A DNA stretch of 64,000 nt from Vibrio comitans (GTDB lineage Bacteria; Pseudomonadota; Gammaproteobacteria; Enterobacterales; Vibrionaceae): positions 2,914,001-2,978,000 of the forward strand of contig AP024866.1 of the NCBI GenBank assembly GCA_024346835.1, given 5' to 3'. Position numbers and translations under genes: made by a program. Positions 1-9,519 of this stretch are shown here, one piece after another. The notes beneath the pieces are model-generated. The model was not told where the DNA came from. It did not search any database and saw only the letters and a list, made by a program, of their open reading frames with translations. Numbering within the stretch: position 1 is the first letter of the stretch; the number at the start of each line of letters is the position of its first letter.

Positions 1-715
1 GTCCAGAGAGTCCTCTATGAGTAAACAACAACGCTTCTTTGAATACAGTGCCATCTTCCGCGGTAAGCTCCGCTGGAATCGCAATACCTGATAGCTCACT
101 AAAATCAAGCTTGTCTTGTTTGTGCAGAGTGAATGGCACTAGACCTGCAGTCGTTGGAACCACATCCAAGCCAAATTGTTCGGCAATCTGATAACCAAAA
201 GGGGTCGCCCCAAGTTTAGGCATTGATAACCCACCAGTCGCAACCACTAATGATTCACAGCTGATCGCTTTACCATTGGCAAGCAGTGTATAGCCAGACT
301 CTGTTTTCTCGATATTACTTACTGCTACCTGGTATTGGAACTGCACATACTGCGAGTCACACTCATCAAGTAGCATCTTTACAATTTGCTTCGCAGAATC
401 CACGCAAAACAGCTGACCATGCTCGCGTTCTTCAAATTCGATGCCGTGCTTACTCACCATAGAGATGAAGTCCCAATTGGTGTATTGCGACAATGCCGAC
501 TTCACAAAATGTGGATTACGACAGATGAAGTTGGAAGGAGAAACATCGTAGTTACTAAAGTTGCAACGACCGCCGCCTGAGATGAGAATCTTACGCCCTG
601 GTTTTTTAGCATGATCAACCACCAGTACTCGCCTAGCTCGCTTGCCTGCTTCAGCGGCACACATCAGGCCTGCAGCACCAGCACCAATAATCACGACATC
701 AAAGTGTTCACTCAT
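1..715 (-). CDS. HI0933/YhiN-type FAD-dependent oxidoreductase (N-terminal part, cut by window edge)
   Basis: The frame is open from an ATG at 713-715 to the window edge, giving about 238 residues. It begins MSEHFDVVIIGAGAAGLM, a dinucleotide-binding Rossmann motif (GxGxxG), followed by KKPGRKILISGGGRCNFSN, the signature of the HI0933/YhiN flavoprotein family. Later ATGGLSMPKLGATPFGY is also typical of that family. These proteins bind FAD, but their substrate is not established, so no reaction is assigned. In enterobacteria yhiN lies near uspB/uspA, as here. A hairpin with a U-run separates it from uspB, so it probably has its own promoter. The C-terminal part lies outside the window. Confidence 0.9.
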   Translation of the reverse strand, partial: MSEHFDVVIIGAGAAGLMCAAEAGKRARRVLVVDHAKKPGRKILISGGGRCNFSNYDVSPSNFICRNPHFVKSALSQYTNWDFISMVSKHGIEFEEREHGQLFCVDSAKQIVKMLLDECDSQYVQFQYQVAVSNIEKTESGYTLLANGKAISCESLVVATGGLSMPKLGATPFGYQIAEQFGLDVVPTTAGLVPFTLHKQDKLDFSELSGIAIPAELTAEDGTVFKEALLFTHRGLSG

Positions 716-738
716 TTTCTACATCTCGGGAGTTCATA

Positions 739-771
739 CAAAAAGGGCATGCGAAAACCGCATACCCTTAC
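739..771 (-). terminator. Rho-independent terminator after uspB
   Basis: On the minus strand, arms at 759-767 and 745-753 pair with one mismatch around a 5-nt loop and are followed by a run of U. It lies 55 bp beyond the uspB stop and before the next minus-strand start at 715. Confidence 0.6.
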
Positions 772-824
772 AAAGGCGCACATTCTACCCAGATGCGGGG
801 TAGAGATACAAACAAGATTAATAA

Positions 825-1148
825 TTAAACGCTGAAAGCGGCCACTAAAGTGACAAAAAGCAATGCGCAGCTGAGAATGAAAAGCTCTCTAACCTTGTCG
901 CACTTATCAACAAACACCGGATCATGATGCTGAGAGTATTCTTTGCTCTTGAGGTAATGGAAAAGTCTGAACTGCTTGACGACATTACCTTGAGTAGTGA
1001 AGAACCCTCGGCCATCGACTTGCTGGTAGAGTAAAGGGTGCGCTTCGCGCATCACAAAGATAAGTGCCCTTAATGTACTGATGTAACGCATACAATTGAC
1101 CGCTGTTACGATCATAAGCGCAAAAATAATCAAATCCCCACTGATCAT
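825..1148 (-). CDS. uspB: Universal stress protein B
   Basis: The 107-residue protein has hydrophobic segments at both ends (about residues 1-25 and 88-107) and a conserved centre including [21 protein letters not shown] and GFFTTQG, matching the UspB family (about 111 residues in E. coli). UspB is a small inner-membrane protein of stationary phase in E. coli, where it affects ethanol resistance; its biochemical role is unknown. The ATG at 1146-1148 has a strong ribosome site (GGAGG, 7-nt spacer). It sits beside ftnA and uspA, an arrangement recalled from other vibrios. Confidence 0.93.
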   Translation of the reverse strand: MISGDLIIFALMIVTAVNCMRYISTLRALIFVMREAHPLLYQQVDGRGFFTTQGNVVKQFRLFHYLKSKEYSQHHDPVFVDKCDKVRELFILSCALLFVTLVAAFSV

Positions 1149-1225
1149 CTCTATTCCTCCCTACACTCTCTAGGAAATGGCAAGACAACCAGTGTGAATC
1201 AGTTGTTTAGTCGAGTACGGATAAG

Positions 1226-1753
1226 TTACTCAGCTGCCACATCCATGATAGAGGTTGAACCTTCTTTAGCCATCATTGCTAGGTCTTTATCAATGAAGAA
1301 CAGCGCTTGGCCATTTTCACCAACCAACTCTAGCTTGTCTAAAATCCCTTTAAACAATTTCTCTTCTTCGTGTTGCTCTGCCACATACCACTGTAAGAAA
1401 TTGAACGTTGAGTAGTCTTGGCTTGTGAAAGCCACGTGAGCAAGCTTATTGATCTTTTCAGTGATCATGCACTCATGCTCGTAGGTCTCACGGAAAACCT
1501 CTCCAAGGCTCGCAAATTCATGCTTTGGCGCATCTATTGCACCTAGAATTGGCATAGCTCCCGTCTCACTCACATAAGTGAATAAGCGTTGCATATGCTC
1601 CATTTCTTCGGTGGCATGTTTGCGCATAAACTCTGCGGCACCCTCGAAACCTTTGTCTTCACACCAAGCACTCATTTGTAAGTATAGATTGGATGAGAAA
1701 AATTCTAGGTTTATTTGTGCGTTTAAATTTTCAACCATCTGTTGCGACAGCAT
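1226..1753 (-). CDS. ftnA: Non-heme ferritin
   Basis: The 175-residue protein is a bacterial ferritin of normal length. The helical bundle carries the ferroxidase ligands expected for FtnA: Glu17, Glu50 and His53 (in the segment [13 protein letters not shown]), with further Glu/Gln ligands in the second half. Ferritins form 24-subunit cytoplasmic shells that oxidise Fe(II) and store Fe(III). No Met haem ligand arrangement of bacterioferritin is evident. The start at 1751-1753 has an AGAGGA ribosome site 8 nt upstream. It lies between uspB and the divergent uspA, so stress or growth-phase control is plausible; I did not see a clear Fur box in its upstream region. Confidence 0.95.
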   Translation of the reverse strand: MLSQQMVENLNAQINLEFFSSNLYLQMSAWCEDKGFEGAAEFMRKHATEEMEHMQRLFTYVSETGAMPILGAIDAPKHEFASLGEVFRETYEHECMITEKINKLAHVAFTSQDYSTFNFLQWYVAEQHEEEKLFKGILDKLELVGENGQALFFIDKDLAMMAKEGSTSIMDVAAE

Positions 1754-1967
1754 AAGACGTTCCTCTTCTTATTAGCTCTAATGTCATTCAGCCAATGTAC
1801 CACCTGGCTATAGTGTCTAAATTAACAGACTTTGCCCTAAATCAAAATTCTCTTTCTTTTGTTAGTCGAATACTTCAACTTAAGATCACTTCAGCAAAAA
1901 TTATGTCCCGCCCTGCTAGAATAAAATTAAGGATACATTCTCTATTGCCCGAAATAAGGAGCCTATC

Positions 1968-2393
1968 ATGAGCTATAAACATATCGTTGTTGCCCTAGAC
2001 TTAGGGGATCATAGTGAGTATTTAGCTAATCGAGCAGCCAAGCTTGCCAAAGCTCTTGATGCTGAGCTTTCTTTTATTCATATCGACGTTAACTATAGCG
2101 AAGTCTACACTGGGCTGATCGAAGTTAATTTAGTTGATAGTCAGACTGCGACCACCAGGCTTTCCACTCAGAAGCTTCAAGATTTGAGTGACAAACTCGA
2201 TTATCCAGTAAGTAACACCCTGGTGGGACGTGGTGATCTGGTAGAGGAACTCTCAGATGCGATAAAAGAAAGAGGGTTTGATTTGGTTGTCTGTGGGCAC
2301 CATCATGACTTCTGGGGCAAGTTACTTTCCAACACTCGCCACATGATCCATGATATGCCTATCGACCTATTGGTCGTGCCGCTTCAAGATTAG
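1968..2393 (+). CDS. uspA: Universal stress protein A
   Basis: The 141-residue protein starts MSYKHIVVALDLGDHSEYL and ends MPIDLLVVPLQD, the single Usp domain of the UspA subfamily (144 residues in E. coli). The UspA subfamily lacks the ATP-binding G-2x-G-9x-G(S/T) motif of UspFG types, and none is obvious here. It is a cytoplasmic dimer induced by growth arrest and many stresses; the molecular function remains unclear. The ATG has a strong AAGGAG site. It is transcribed divergently from ftnA, with 214 bp between them. Confidence 0.93.
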   Translation: MSYKHIVVALDLGDHSEYLANRAAKLAKALDAELSFIHIDVNYSEVYTGLIEVNLVDSQTATTRLSTQKLQDLSDKLDYPVSNTLVGRGDLVEELSDAIKERGFDLVVCGHHHDFWGKLLSNTRHMIHDMPIDLLVVPLQD

Positions 2394-2412
2394 TTGTGGT
2401 TTAGATCTAGAT

Positions 2413-2976
2413 TTAATGAAGGTGATTTGAGGCTGCACGAATAGAGGTTGCCTCAACCACCTCATTGAGGTGTGCATCAAGCTTACTTCTCTTCTTAGTG
2501 AGCTTTTTCTCTTTGCGTAAAATTTTGTTCAGCTTCTTGTGCATTTTTTCCTGCTTCTTCAACATTTTACGCTGTTTGCTAAGTTGCTTCTTGAGTTGCT
2601 TATTGCTCAATTGATATTGCACGCCTTCATCCGTAGTAGCGTCTTGCTCCGCGCTTTCAGCGACTTCGATTTGTGGCTTAATCGACTTTTTCTTTGCCGA
2701 TTTATTTTTTGCCGACGAAATTTCTGTAATCGTGTTGGTTGCCTTAGCTTCAGCTAACAACACGCAATCATCAACGGCTGGCTCTAAAATAGGCCCTGCA
2801 ATCTTATTACGACAGGCTTGAGGTGGGATCGGGCTAGGCTTGCACAGGTTTTCCCCACTACCCGCTACGCGAGCGCAAGAGCGACACACAAATTTTGGTT
2901 CAGCCACAATAGAGTAGATAGCACCCAAGCTGCCCTCTATCGTTCGGCGATTAAATTTGCACATCTTTTTAGTCAT
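2413..2976 (-). CDS. Cys- and Lys-rich protein of unknown function, likely Fur-regulated
   Basis: I do not recognise this 187-residue protein. The N-terminal half has six cysteines (about residues 6, 31, 34, 46, 55 and 71), including CRSC, which could bind a metal. The C-terminal half (about 120-170) is very rich in Lys, Gln and Leu, with repeats such as LKKQLSKQRKMLKKQEKM, probably a basic coiled coil. There is no signal peptide. A near-consensus Fur box lies 25-39 bp upstream of the ATG (3001-3015), suggesting iron-starvation expression. It lies downstream of rsmJ on the same strand, but the Fur box implies its own promoter. The Lys-rich tail could bind nucleic acid; that is inference. Confidence 0.75.
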   Translation of the reverse strand: MTKKMCKFNRRTIEGSLGAIYSIVAEPKFVCRSCARVAGSGENLCKPSPIPPQACRNKIAGPILEPAVDDCVLLAEAKATNTITEISSAKNKSAKKKSIKPQIEVAESAEQDATTDEGVQYQLSNKQLKKQLSKQRKMLKKQEKMHKKLNKILRKEKKLTKKRSKLDAHLNEVVEATSIRAASNHLH

Positions 2977-3000
2977 AAAGCCTCGTCACCCAAATGCAAT

Positions 3001-3015
3001 TAATAATGATTATTA
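3001..3015 (-). promoter_or_regulatory. Putative Fur box
   Basis: TAATAATGATTATTA fits the 7-1-7 Fur consensus TGATAATnATTATCA at 12 of 14 defined positions and is itself an almost perfect palindrome. It lies just upstream of the minus-strand gene starting at 2976. Binding is inferred, not shown. Confidence 0.6.
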
Positions 3016-3069
3016 CTTACATATAGCGATTTCACGGCAGTAATTCAACTCTTTATTTTTGACCTTTTG

Positions 3070-3852
3070 CTAAGTCATTGAAGACAAGACATAAACATCA
3101 AAACGATTTTTCTTGGTTTCGATGGCCATGCTCGGTTTCTTCTCATTTAGCCAGTTGGCATAGTCAGGCCTTTTCACTATCACTCGCTTAGTAGCAAGCT
3201 CCAACGCGGGTTCTAGAAGACCATCAGCATCTTGATCTGGACCTACCAAAGTTTGAAACACGCGCATCTCTTTTTTGATTTGTGCAGTTTTCTTCTTGTT
3301 TTCTGGGTGTGGATACATAGGGTCAAGATAAATGACATCAGGCCGCTGGAAAGCATTGTCCTCAGCTAGTTGAGACAATGCATCTAGGCTCGAAGCATGC
3401 AATAGCGACATGCGCTCGCTAACCCAACCTCCGATTTCAGGATCTAGCTTTGCTCTAGATAGGCCATCATCAAGCAGAGCCGCAACCACTGGGTTACGCT
3501 CTATCATCTGCACCATACAACCTAAAGAGGCCAGTACAAATGCATCACGACCAAGACCAGCAGTAGCGTCTAGCACACACGGTGTAGCGCCCTTGTTAAG
3601 GCCAGCAGCTTTTGCAATAGATTGCCCTTTACCGCCACCGAATTTACGGCGATGTGCCACAGCGCCACCCGCGAAGTCGACGAAGATTGACCCTAACTTT
3701 GGCTCATCCAGCTTCTTTAGTTCTAGACGCTCACCCAACTGCAAGGCAAACTGACTATCAGGATCATGTTGCAAGCCCCAGCGCTCCGCTAATGCTTGGA
3801 TCTGTAATTGTTTATCTTCGGACTGCGCTAGAAGTTGAATCTGCAACGTCAT
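3070..3852 (-). CDS. rsmJ: 16S rRNA (guanine1516-N2)-methyltransferase
   Basis: The 260-residue protein matches RsmJ (YhiQ). It contains the SAM-binding motif [17 protein letters not shown] in the middle and the catalytic-type motif [12 protein letters not shown], close to the family signature DPMYPH. RsmJ methylates N2 of G1516 of 16S rRNA in assembled 30S subunits, using S-adenosylmethionine. The N-terminal region (about 1-90) carries [18 protein letters not shown], also conserved. In E. coli rsmJ is next to prlC; here asnC has come between them on the other strand. Confidence 0.94.
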   Translation of the reverse strand: MTLQIQLLAQSEDKQLQIQALAERWGLQHDPDSQFALQLGERLELKKLDEPKLGSIFVDFAGGAVAHRRKFGGGKGQSIAKAAGLNKGATPCVLDATAGLGRDAFVLASLGCMVQMIERNPVVAALLDDGLSRAKLDPEIGGWVSERMSLLHASSLDALSQLAEDNAFQRPDVIYLDPMYPHPENKKKTAQIKKEMRVFQTLVGPDQDADGLLEPALELATKRVIVKRPDYANWLNEKKPSMAIETKKNRFDVYVLSSMT

Positions 3853-3939
3853 CTCTCTAAAGTTTAGGGGCCTGTCGACCGATTAGGATATCCATTAGTT
3901 TACCGCATTCTTGTTCTCTGTGTCTCTTAAGGAACCCCA

Positions 3940-4401
3940 ATGAACCAAAGCCCTATGCTCGACCAACTTGATAAAGATATCTTAAAAACGCTGATGGAGG
4001 ACGCACGCACACCCTATGCAGAAATGGGTAAGCGATTTAATGTTAGCCCTGCCACCATCCACGTTCGAATTGAAAAGATGAGAGCAGCTGAGGTCATTGA
4101 GGGCACAGAGGTTATCGTCAACACCAAAAAGCTTGGCTATGACGTATGTTGTTTTATCGGCATCAACTTGAATGCGGCTAAGGACTACCACTCCGCGTTG
4201 GAAAAGCTCAATGCACTAGACGAAGTTGTCGAAGCCTATTACACCACTGGCGCCTATAGTATCTTTGTTAAACTCATGTGCCGCTCGATTGAAGAGTTGC
4301 AGCATGTGCTGATCAACAAATTGCAGGCCATTGACGAGGTGCAATCTACAGAAACCCTTATCTCGCTACAAAACCCAATAAACCGCAACGTGAACCCATA
4401 A
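3940..4401 (+). CDS. asnC: Lrp/AsnC-family transcription regulator AsnC
   Basis: The 153-residue protein has an N-terminal winged helix (ARTPYAEMGKRFNVSPATIHVRIEKM) and a C-terminal RAM ligand domain. Segments such as LGYDVCCFIGI, EAYYTTGAYSIFVKLMCRSI and DEVQSTETLISLQNPI are nearly those of E. coli AsnC rather than Lrp. AsnC binds asparagine and in E. coli controls asnA and its own gene. No asparagine synthetase gene adjoins it here, so its target must be elsewhere, or it regulates other genes. The start has an AAGGA ribosome site. Confidence 0.9.
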   Translation: MNQSPMLDQLDKDILKTLMEDARTPYAEMGKRFNVSPATIHVRIEKMRAAEVIEGTEVIVNTKKLGYDVCCFIGINLNAAKDYHSALEKLNALDEVVEAYYTTGAYSIFVKLMCRSIEELQHVLINKLQAIDEVQSTETLISLQNPINRNVNP

Positions 4402-4430
4402 AAAAAGCCACCTCAATTTGAGATGGCTTA
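4399..4430 (-). terminator. Rho-independent terminator after prlC
   Basis: A 12-bp stem with one mismatch (arms 4405-4416 and 4418-4429) is followed on the minus strand by a run of U. It lies between the convergent asnC and prlC; only the minus strand has the U-run. Confidence 0.75.
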
Positions 4431-4447
4431 CAAAGAGCTAGAGGAAA

Positions 4448-6490
4448 TTAAGCCTCAATACCCGCATGTCTTAGCAAGGCATCAATTTGAGGTTCACGAC
4501 CACGGAAGCGTTTGAATAGCTCCATAGGCTCCTCACTACCGCCCATCTCTAAGATGTTGTTCAGGAAGCTTTGTCCTGTCTCTTTGTTGAAGATGCCTTC
4601 ATCTTCAAAGCGAGAGTACGCATCTGCAGACAGCACTTCTGCCCACAGGTAGCTGTAATAGCCCGCACTGTAACCACCAGCAAAGATATGACTAAATGCA
4701 TGCGAGAAGCGGTTCCACTCTAGGCTTGGTAATACCGCCACCTTTTGCTTAACCTCTGCCAAGGTTTCAAGCACTCGCGCGCCAATATCAGGATCAAACT
4801 CAGTGTGTAGAGTAAAATCAAACAATCCAAACTCAAGTTGGCGCAGAATAAACATCGCCGATTGGAAGTTCTTAGCCGCCAGCATCTTATCTAGCATTTC
4901 TTTTGGAAGGGGCTCACCCGTTTCATAGTGACCAGAGATAAACGACAGCGCCTCTTCTTCCCAGCACCAGTTCTCTAGGAACTGACTTGGCAGCTCAACC
5001 GCATCCCATGGCACGCCATTGATGCCAGACACAGACGAAATATCAATCTGAGTTAGCATGTGGTGAATGCCGTGGCCAAACTCATGGAATAGCGTCGTCA
5101 CTTCGTTGTGGGTAAACAGTGCAGGTTTATCCCCTATAGGCTTGTTAAAGTTACAAGTAAGGTAGGCGACAGGGGTTTGCAGTTCACCTGATGATGTTGT
5201 GCGACGCACGCGACACTCATCCATCCAAGCACCACCGCGCTTATGCTCACGGGCATATAGGTCTAAGTAGAAACTGCCTCGCAGCTCACCCTCTTTGGTC
5301 AGAATATCAAAGAAGCGCACCGATTCGTGCCAAACGTCCACGCCTTGTCGTTCTTTAACTTGCATTCCAAACACACGCTCTAATACCTCAAACAGGCCTG
5401 AGACGACTTTATTTTCTGGGAAGTAAGGGCGCAGGTCTTCATCTGAAATACTGAACAGGTTTTGCTTTTGTTTTTCGCTGTAGTAGGCGATATCCCAAAG
5501 ATTTAGTTCTGTAACACCAAATTCTTTTTCGGCAAATTGGCGCAGTTCTTCTACTTCTTTCTCACCTTGAGGCTTAGCCTTGCTAGCAAGATCATTCAAG
5601 AATCCAAGTACCTGATCGGTCGTCTCTGCCATTTTAGTGGCAAGTGAGCGTTCACTATAGGTTGAGAAACCTAGCATACGAGCGATCTCGTGGCGCAGCT
5701 TTAACTGCTCAGCAATAATTTCGGTGTTGTCCCACTTACCTGCATTAGGTCCACGATCTGATGCGCGAGTATTGTAAGACTCGTACATCTCTTTACGCAG
5801 TTCTTGATTGTCGCAATAAGTTAATACTGGAACGTAAGAAGGGATATCGAGTGTAAGTAGGTAGCCTTCAAGCTCTTTTGCTTGTGCTGCCGCTTTTGCT
5901 GCTTCCAATGCCGACTCTGGCATACCAGCAAGCTCGTTTACGTCTTCAATGTGCTTACTCCACCCCATAGTGGCATCAAGTACATTGTTAGAAAACTTAG
6001 AGCCTAACTCAGATAGACGCTTACTGATCTCACCGTAGCGATGTTGCTCATCAGCAGGAAGACCGATGCCCGACAGCTCAAAGTCGCGCAATGCATCTTT
6101 AATGGTTTTCTTCTTAGCTTGGCTTAGTCCTTCAAAGCTTGAGTCTGCCTTGATCGCTTTGTAAGCCTCATAAAGACCCTTGTGCTGGCCTAGCCATGTG
6201 CCGTACTCAGATAAAAGCGGCAAGCAGCTCTCGTAAGCTTCACGAAGCTCCTCGCTGTTTGCTACTGAGTTCAAATGACTCACTGGTGACCAAAGGCGTG
6301 AAAGAACCGAGTCCACCTCATCCAATGGCATGCAGACGTTTTCCCAACTTGGGTTATCGTTGTCTTTAAGAACTTCGTCTACCTGGTGTCGGCAATCCGC
6401 AATTGCCTTTTCCACAGCAGGTTTAACGTGCTCTGGCTTAATCTCGGAGAAATGCGGTAAATCCGTAATATTGAGAAGCGGGTTAGACAT
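4448..6490 (-). CDS. prlC: Oligopeptidase A (M3 zinc metallopeptidase)
   Basis: The 680-residue protein is full length for oligopeptidase A. The zinc-binding motif HEFGHGIHH lies at residues 469-477, with His469, Glu470 and His473 at the same numbers recalled for E. coli PrlC, and the third ligand Glu follows in the WDAVELPSQFLENW segment. It cleaves short peptides in the cytoplasm, including degraded signal peptides. The start has AAGGGA upstream. A terminator follows the gene, and it diverges from rlmJ. Confidence 0.96.
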   Translation of the reverse strand: MSNPLLNITDLPHFSEIKPEHVKPAVEKAIADCRHQVDEVLKDNDNPSWENVCMPLDEVDSVLSRLWSPVSHLNSVANSEELREAYESCLPLLSEYGTWLGQHKGLYEAYKAIKADSSFEGLSQAKKKTIKDALRDFELSGIGLPADEQHRYGEISKRLSELGSKFSNNVLDATMGWSKHIEDVNELAGMPESALEAAKAAAQAKELEGYLLTLDIPSYVPVLTYCDNQELRKEMYESYNTRASDRGPNAGKWDNTEIIAEQLKLRHEIARMLGFSTYSERSLATKMAETTDQVLGFLNDLASKAKPQGEKEVEELRQFAEKEFGVTELNLWDIAYYSEKQKQNLFSISDEDLRPYFPENKVVSGLFEVLERVFGMQVKERQGVDVWHESVRFFDILTKEGELRGSFYLDLYAREHKRGGAWMDECRVRRTTSSGELQTPVAYLTCNFNKPIGDKPALFTHNEVTTLFHEFGHGIHHMLTQIDISSVSGINGVPWDAVELPSQFLENWCWEEEALSFISGHYETGEPLPKEMLDKMLAAKNFQSAMFILRQLEFGLFDFTLHTEFDPDIGARVLETLAEVKQKVAVLPSLEWNRFSHAFSHIFAGGYSAGYYSYLWAEVLSADAYSRFEDEGIFNKETGQSFLNNILEMGGSEEPMELFKRFRGREPQIDALLRHAGIEA

Positions 6491-6606
6491 AGAGGGTCCC
6501 TTTTATTTTCGTCTTATAAGAGTTTACATAGTGACGACTTATGCAATTTTCAATAGTCGAGTATAATGTGGATTAGTCCCATCACATACTCACTTGGGGA
6601 GTCACC

Positions 6607-7446
6607 TTGCTCAGCTACCGTCACAGTTTTCATGCTGGAAATCATGCAGATGTGGTTAAACACATCGTACAAAGTCTTATACTTGACGCCTTAAAGCAGA
6701 AAGACAAGCCTTTTGTCTATCACGACACCCATTCAGGTGTTGGCCGCTACGATCTAACCCATGAGTGGTCAGAAAAAACAGGTGAATATAAACAAGGCAT
6801 CGCTAAGCTTTGGCAACAAGCCGACTTGCCTGATGAACTAGAAAGCTACCTTGATTCAATTCGCACCCTCAATGAAGGTGATGAGCTGAGATACTACCCT
6901 GGTTCTCCGCGTGTTGCTCGAGCTCAGCTTCGCCGTGGTGATCGCATGGTGCTAACCGAATTGCACCCGAGCGACTTTCCGCTGCTAGAGCAAGAATTCC
7001 ACCGCGACCGCCAAGTTAAGATTTTTAAAGAAGATGGCTTCGCTCGCTTAAAGGGTAGCTTACCGCCAAAAGAGCGTCGTGGCTTAGTACTTATCGATCC
7101 TCCGTACGAGCTCGCAAAAGAATATCGCGATGTTGTACAAGCTATCGCACAAAGTTATAAGCGTTGGGCAACAGGTATTTACGCAATCTGGTACCCTGTA
7201 GTCAATCGCTACGATATCGACGATATGTTGAAGGGCTTACAAGGCCTTGGCATTCGCAAAATATTACAAATCGAAATGGGTGTATCACCAGATACCAACG
7301 AAAGAGGCATGACAGCGTCTGGTATGATCGTTGTCAATCCGCCCTGGAAGCTTGAAAGCCAGATGCAAGCCATCTTGCCGGTATTGCAACAAGCGATTGC
7401 ACCCGCAACAGGACATTTTAAGGTTGAATGGGTTGTACCCGAATAA
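6607..7446 (+). CDS. rlmJ: 23S rRNA (adenine2030-N6)-methyltransferase
   Basis: The 279-residue protein matches RlmJ (YhiR). It starts [19 protein letters not shown] and carries the amino-methyltransferase motif DPPYE (at [14 protein letters not shown]), which places the target adenine amino group. RlmJ methylates N6 of A2030 in 23S rRNA. The start codon is TTG at 6607, chosen because the family begins exactly there and a GGGGAG ribosome site lies 6 nt upstream. It precedes gor on the same strand with 47 nt between the stop and the next start, as in E. coli. Confidence 0.95.
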   Translation: MLSYRHSFHAGNHADVVKHIVQSLILDALKQKDKPFVYHDTHSGVGRYDLTHEWSEKTGEYKQGIAKLWQQADLPDELESYLDSIRTLNEGDELRYYPGSPRVARAQLRRGDRMVLTELHPSDFPLLEQEFHRDRQVKIFKEDGFARLKGSLPPKERRGLVLIDPPYELAKEYRDVVQAIAQSYKRWATGIYAIWYPVVNRYDIDDMLKGLQGLGIRKILQIEMGVSPDTNERGMTASGMIVVNPPWKLESQMQAILPVLQQAIAPATGHFKVEWVVPE

Positions 7447-7493
7447 ATTCACCCAATATAACTAAAAAGACTACAAGGATTTTGGAGAACTCA

Positions 7494-8849
7494 ATGGCAA
7501 CTCATTTTGACTACATCTGTATTGGTGGCGGTAGTGGCGGTATTGCATCGGCAAACCGTGCTGCTATGTATGGCGCGAAGGTCGCTCTTATCGAAGCAAA
7601 AGACCTTGGTGGCACCTGTGTAAACGTTGGCTGTGTGCCAAAAAAAGTTATGTGGCATGGCGCGCAAGTTGCTGAAGCCATTAACCTTTACGCAGAAGAC
7701 TATGGCTTTGATGTAGACCTGAAAGACTTTCAATGGTCAAAGCTTGTAGAAAATCGCCAAGCTTACATTGGTCGTATCCACCAATCATATGACCGTGTTC
7801 TAGGTAACAACAAAGTTAATGTTATCAAGGGTTTTGCAAAATTTGTTGACGAGAAGACGGTTGAAGTTGATGGCGAGCAGTACACCGCTGATCACATTCT
7901 AATTGCCGTGGGTGGTCGTCCAACTATCCCTAACATCCCTGGTGCTGAGTATGGTATCGACTCTAATGGTTTCTTCGACCTAGAAGCACAGCCTAAGCGC
8001 GTTGCCGTAGTTGGCGCAGGCTACATTGCCGTTGAAATCGCAGGCGTACTGAGCGCTCTCGGCACGCAAACGGATCTGTTTGTACGCAAAGAGTCTCCTC
8101 TACGTAGTTTCGATCCTATGATCATCGAAACGCTTACCGAGGTAATGGCCGCAGAAGGCCCTACGCTACATACTCACTCTGTACCAAAAGAAGTGGTAAA
8201 AGAAGCAGATGGCAGCCTAACCCTGCACCTAGAGAACGGCAACACCCACAATGTGGACGAGCTAATCTGGGCTATCGGTCGCCACCCAGCGACGGATGCT
8301 ATCAACCTAAGCAACACTGGCGTTGCAACCAACGACCGTGGCTACATCAAGGTTGATGAGTACCAAGCAACTAACGTGAAAGGCATCTACTGTGTTGGTG
8401 ACATCATGGAAGGTGGCATTGAGCTAACGCCTGTTGCGGTTAAAGCGGGTCGTCAACTATCTGAGCGTCTATTTAACAACAAGACCGACGCAAAAATGGA
8501 CTACGACCTAGTTCCAACCGTAGTCTTCAGCCACCCACCAATTGGTACTATTGGTCTGACTGAGCAACAAGCTATTGAGCAGTACGGCGAAGACAAGGTG
8601 AAGGTTTATACCTCTGGCTTTACCGCTATGTACACGGCAGTAACCAAGCACCGCCAGCCATGCAAAATGAAGCTTGTATGTGCGGGCGACAACGAGAAAG
8701 TCGTTGGTCTTCACGGCATCGGTTTCACCGTTGATGAGATGATTCAAGGCTTTGCTGTAGCAATGAAAATGGGCGCAACTAAGGCAGATTTCGATTCTGT
8801 CGTAGCTATCCACCCTACGGGCTCAGAAGAGTTCGTTACCATGAGATAA
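7494..8849 (+). CDS. gor: Glutathione reductase
   Basis: The 451-residue flavoprotein disulfide reductase has the FAD motif GGGSGG at residues 11-16, the redox pair Cys42/Cys47 in [13 protein letters not shown], a second Rossmann motif ([13 protein letters not shown]) for NADPH, and the C-terminal HPTGSEEF with the catalytic His/Glu pair. It reduces oxidised glutathione with NADPH in the cytoplasm. An upstream in-frame start at 7428 overlaps rlmJ; the ATG at 7494 is preferred because it has a GGAG site 6 nt upstream and gives the family N-terminus (450 residues in E. coli). Confidence 0.96.
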   Translation: MATHFDYICIGGGSGGIASANRAAMYGAKVALIEAKDLGGTCVNVGCVPKKVMWHGAQVAEAINLYAEDYGFDVDLKDFQWSKLVENRQAYIGRIHQSYDRVLGNNKVNVIKGFAKFVDEKTVEVDGEQYTADHILIAVGGRPTIPNIPGAEYGIDSNGFFDLEAQPKRVAVVGAGYIAVEIAGVLSALGTQTDLFVRKESPLRSFDPMIIETLTEVMAAEGPTLHTHSVPKEVVKEADGSLTLHLENGNTHNVDELIWAIGRHPATDAINLSNTGVATNDRGYIKVDEYQATNVKGIYCVGDIMEGGIELTPVAVKAGRQLSERLFNNKTDAKMDYDLVPTVVFSHPPIGTIGLTEQQAIEQYGEDKVKVYTSGFTAMYTAVTKHRQPCKMKLVCAGDNEKVVGLHGIGFTVDEMIQGFAVAMKMGATKADFDSVVAIHPTGSEEFVTMR

Positions 8850-8870
8850 TTGCTGTTCGCAGCAAGGTGA

Positions 8871-8896
8871 AAAAGGATGGCTATGCCATCCTTTTT
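8871..8896. terminator. Bidirectional terminator between gor and the convergent gene
   Basis: GGATGGC and GCCATCC (8875-8881, 8885-8891) pair around a 3-nt loop, flanked by A-run and T-run, so it can end transcripts from both sides. Confidence 0.85.
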
Positions 8897-9310
8897 TTAT
8901 TTCTCAACTTCACGAATAAAAGATTTTTCAAAACCGGTCACGGTCCGAAGCTGCGTAACTTCAAGGTTTACCTGTTCGAAGTCGTCATAAGGTCCAATCA
9001 AACAGCGTCGCCCTTTTGACTCAGCTTTATTCCAGATAGAAGCCGACACATTGGGATAAATTACATTCACTTGATCTATGGTGAGCTCTTCTGGGAAAAA
9101 ACCACACTGTATCCAAAAAGTCGATTTATCATATTGTGGTTTTGTTTTTCCCCACAAAGAAACGCCTATCGGACACTCTTCTCCCAACAGGGCTGGTTTA
9201 TCAAAAGACTCTTGGGTCGCCGAACACAAGAAGTTGCCACCCTGAGCATTAACGGAAGCAAATAGCCAAACAAACATTGAAAATACTAGGGGTAACTTTA
9301 TTAGCTTCAT
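8897..9310 (-). CDS. Small exported protein, possibly SPOR-like C-terminus
   Basis: I do not firmly recognise this 137-residue protein. It begins with a clear Sec signal peptide (MKLIKLPLVFSMFVWLFASVNA, cleavage near residue 22). The mature part has four cysteines (residues 28, 45, 69 and 100), an even number compatible with disulfides in the periplasm. The C-terminal piece around GRRCLIGPYDDFEQVNLEV resembles the second half of a SPOR domain, which binds denuded peptidoglycan; this is weak and inferred. It is convergent with gor and shares its terminator. Confidence 0.65.
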   Translation of the reverse strand: MKLIKLPLVFSMFVWLFASVNAQGGNFLCSATQESFDKPALLGEECPIGVSLWGKTKPQYDKSTFWIQCGFFPEELTIDQVNVIYPNVSASIWNKAESKGRRCLIGPYDDFEQVNLEVTQLRTVTGFEKSFIREVEK

Positions 9311-9424
9311 TTTGCTTATAACCCTCTAATTATATTAAAAATAGTCACTTCGAAAGACTAGTTGAGTGTTGAGTTATTCGCCAATAATTAGCACTCTGTT
9401 GCGTATGACCTTGTTCTAAGACAA

Positions 9425-9459
9425 TAAAAAAAACGCCTGATGAAATCTCATCAGGCGTT
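9425..9459 (-). terminator. Rho-independent terminator after the arylsulfotransferase-like gene
   Basis: A perfect 12-bp stem (9432-9443 with 9448-9459, 4-nt loop) is followed on the minus strand by a run of U. It ends the transcript whose last gene stops at 9520. Confidence 0.85.
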
Positions 9460-9519
9460 CAGGACTTGCTCGAAGCGACTTTAATAAACTCTTGTAGATT
9501 TTCGGATTACACAAAATTG

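Noticed and set aside
825..1188. 67-codon frame overlapping uspB on the same strand
   Set aside because: It is a shifted frame of uspB without a recognisable domain.
7428..7493. Earlier in-frame start of gor
   Set aside because: It overlaps rlmJ, adds residues not found in the family and has a weaker ribosome site than the ATG at 7494.
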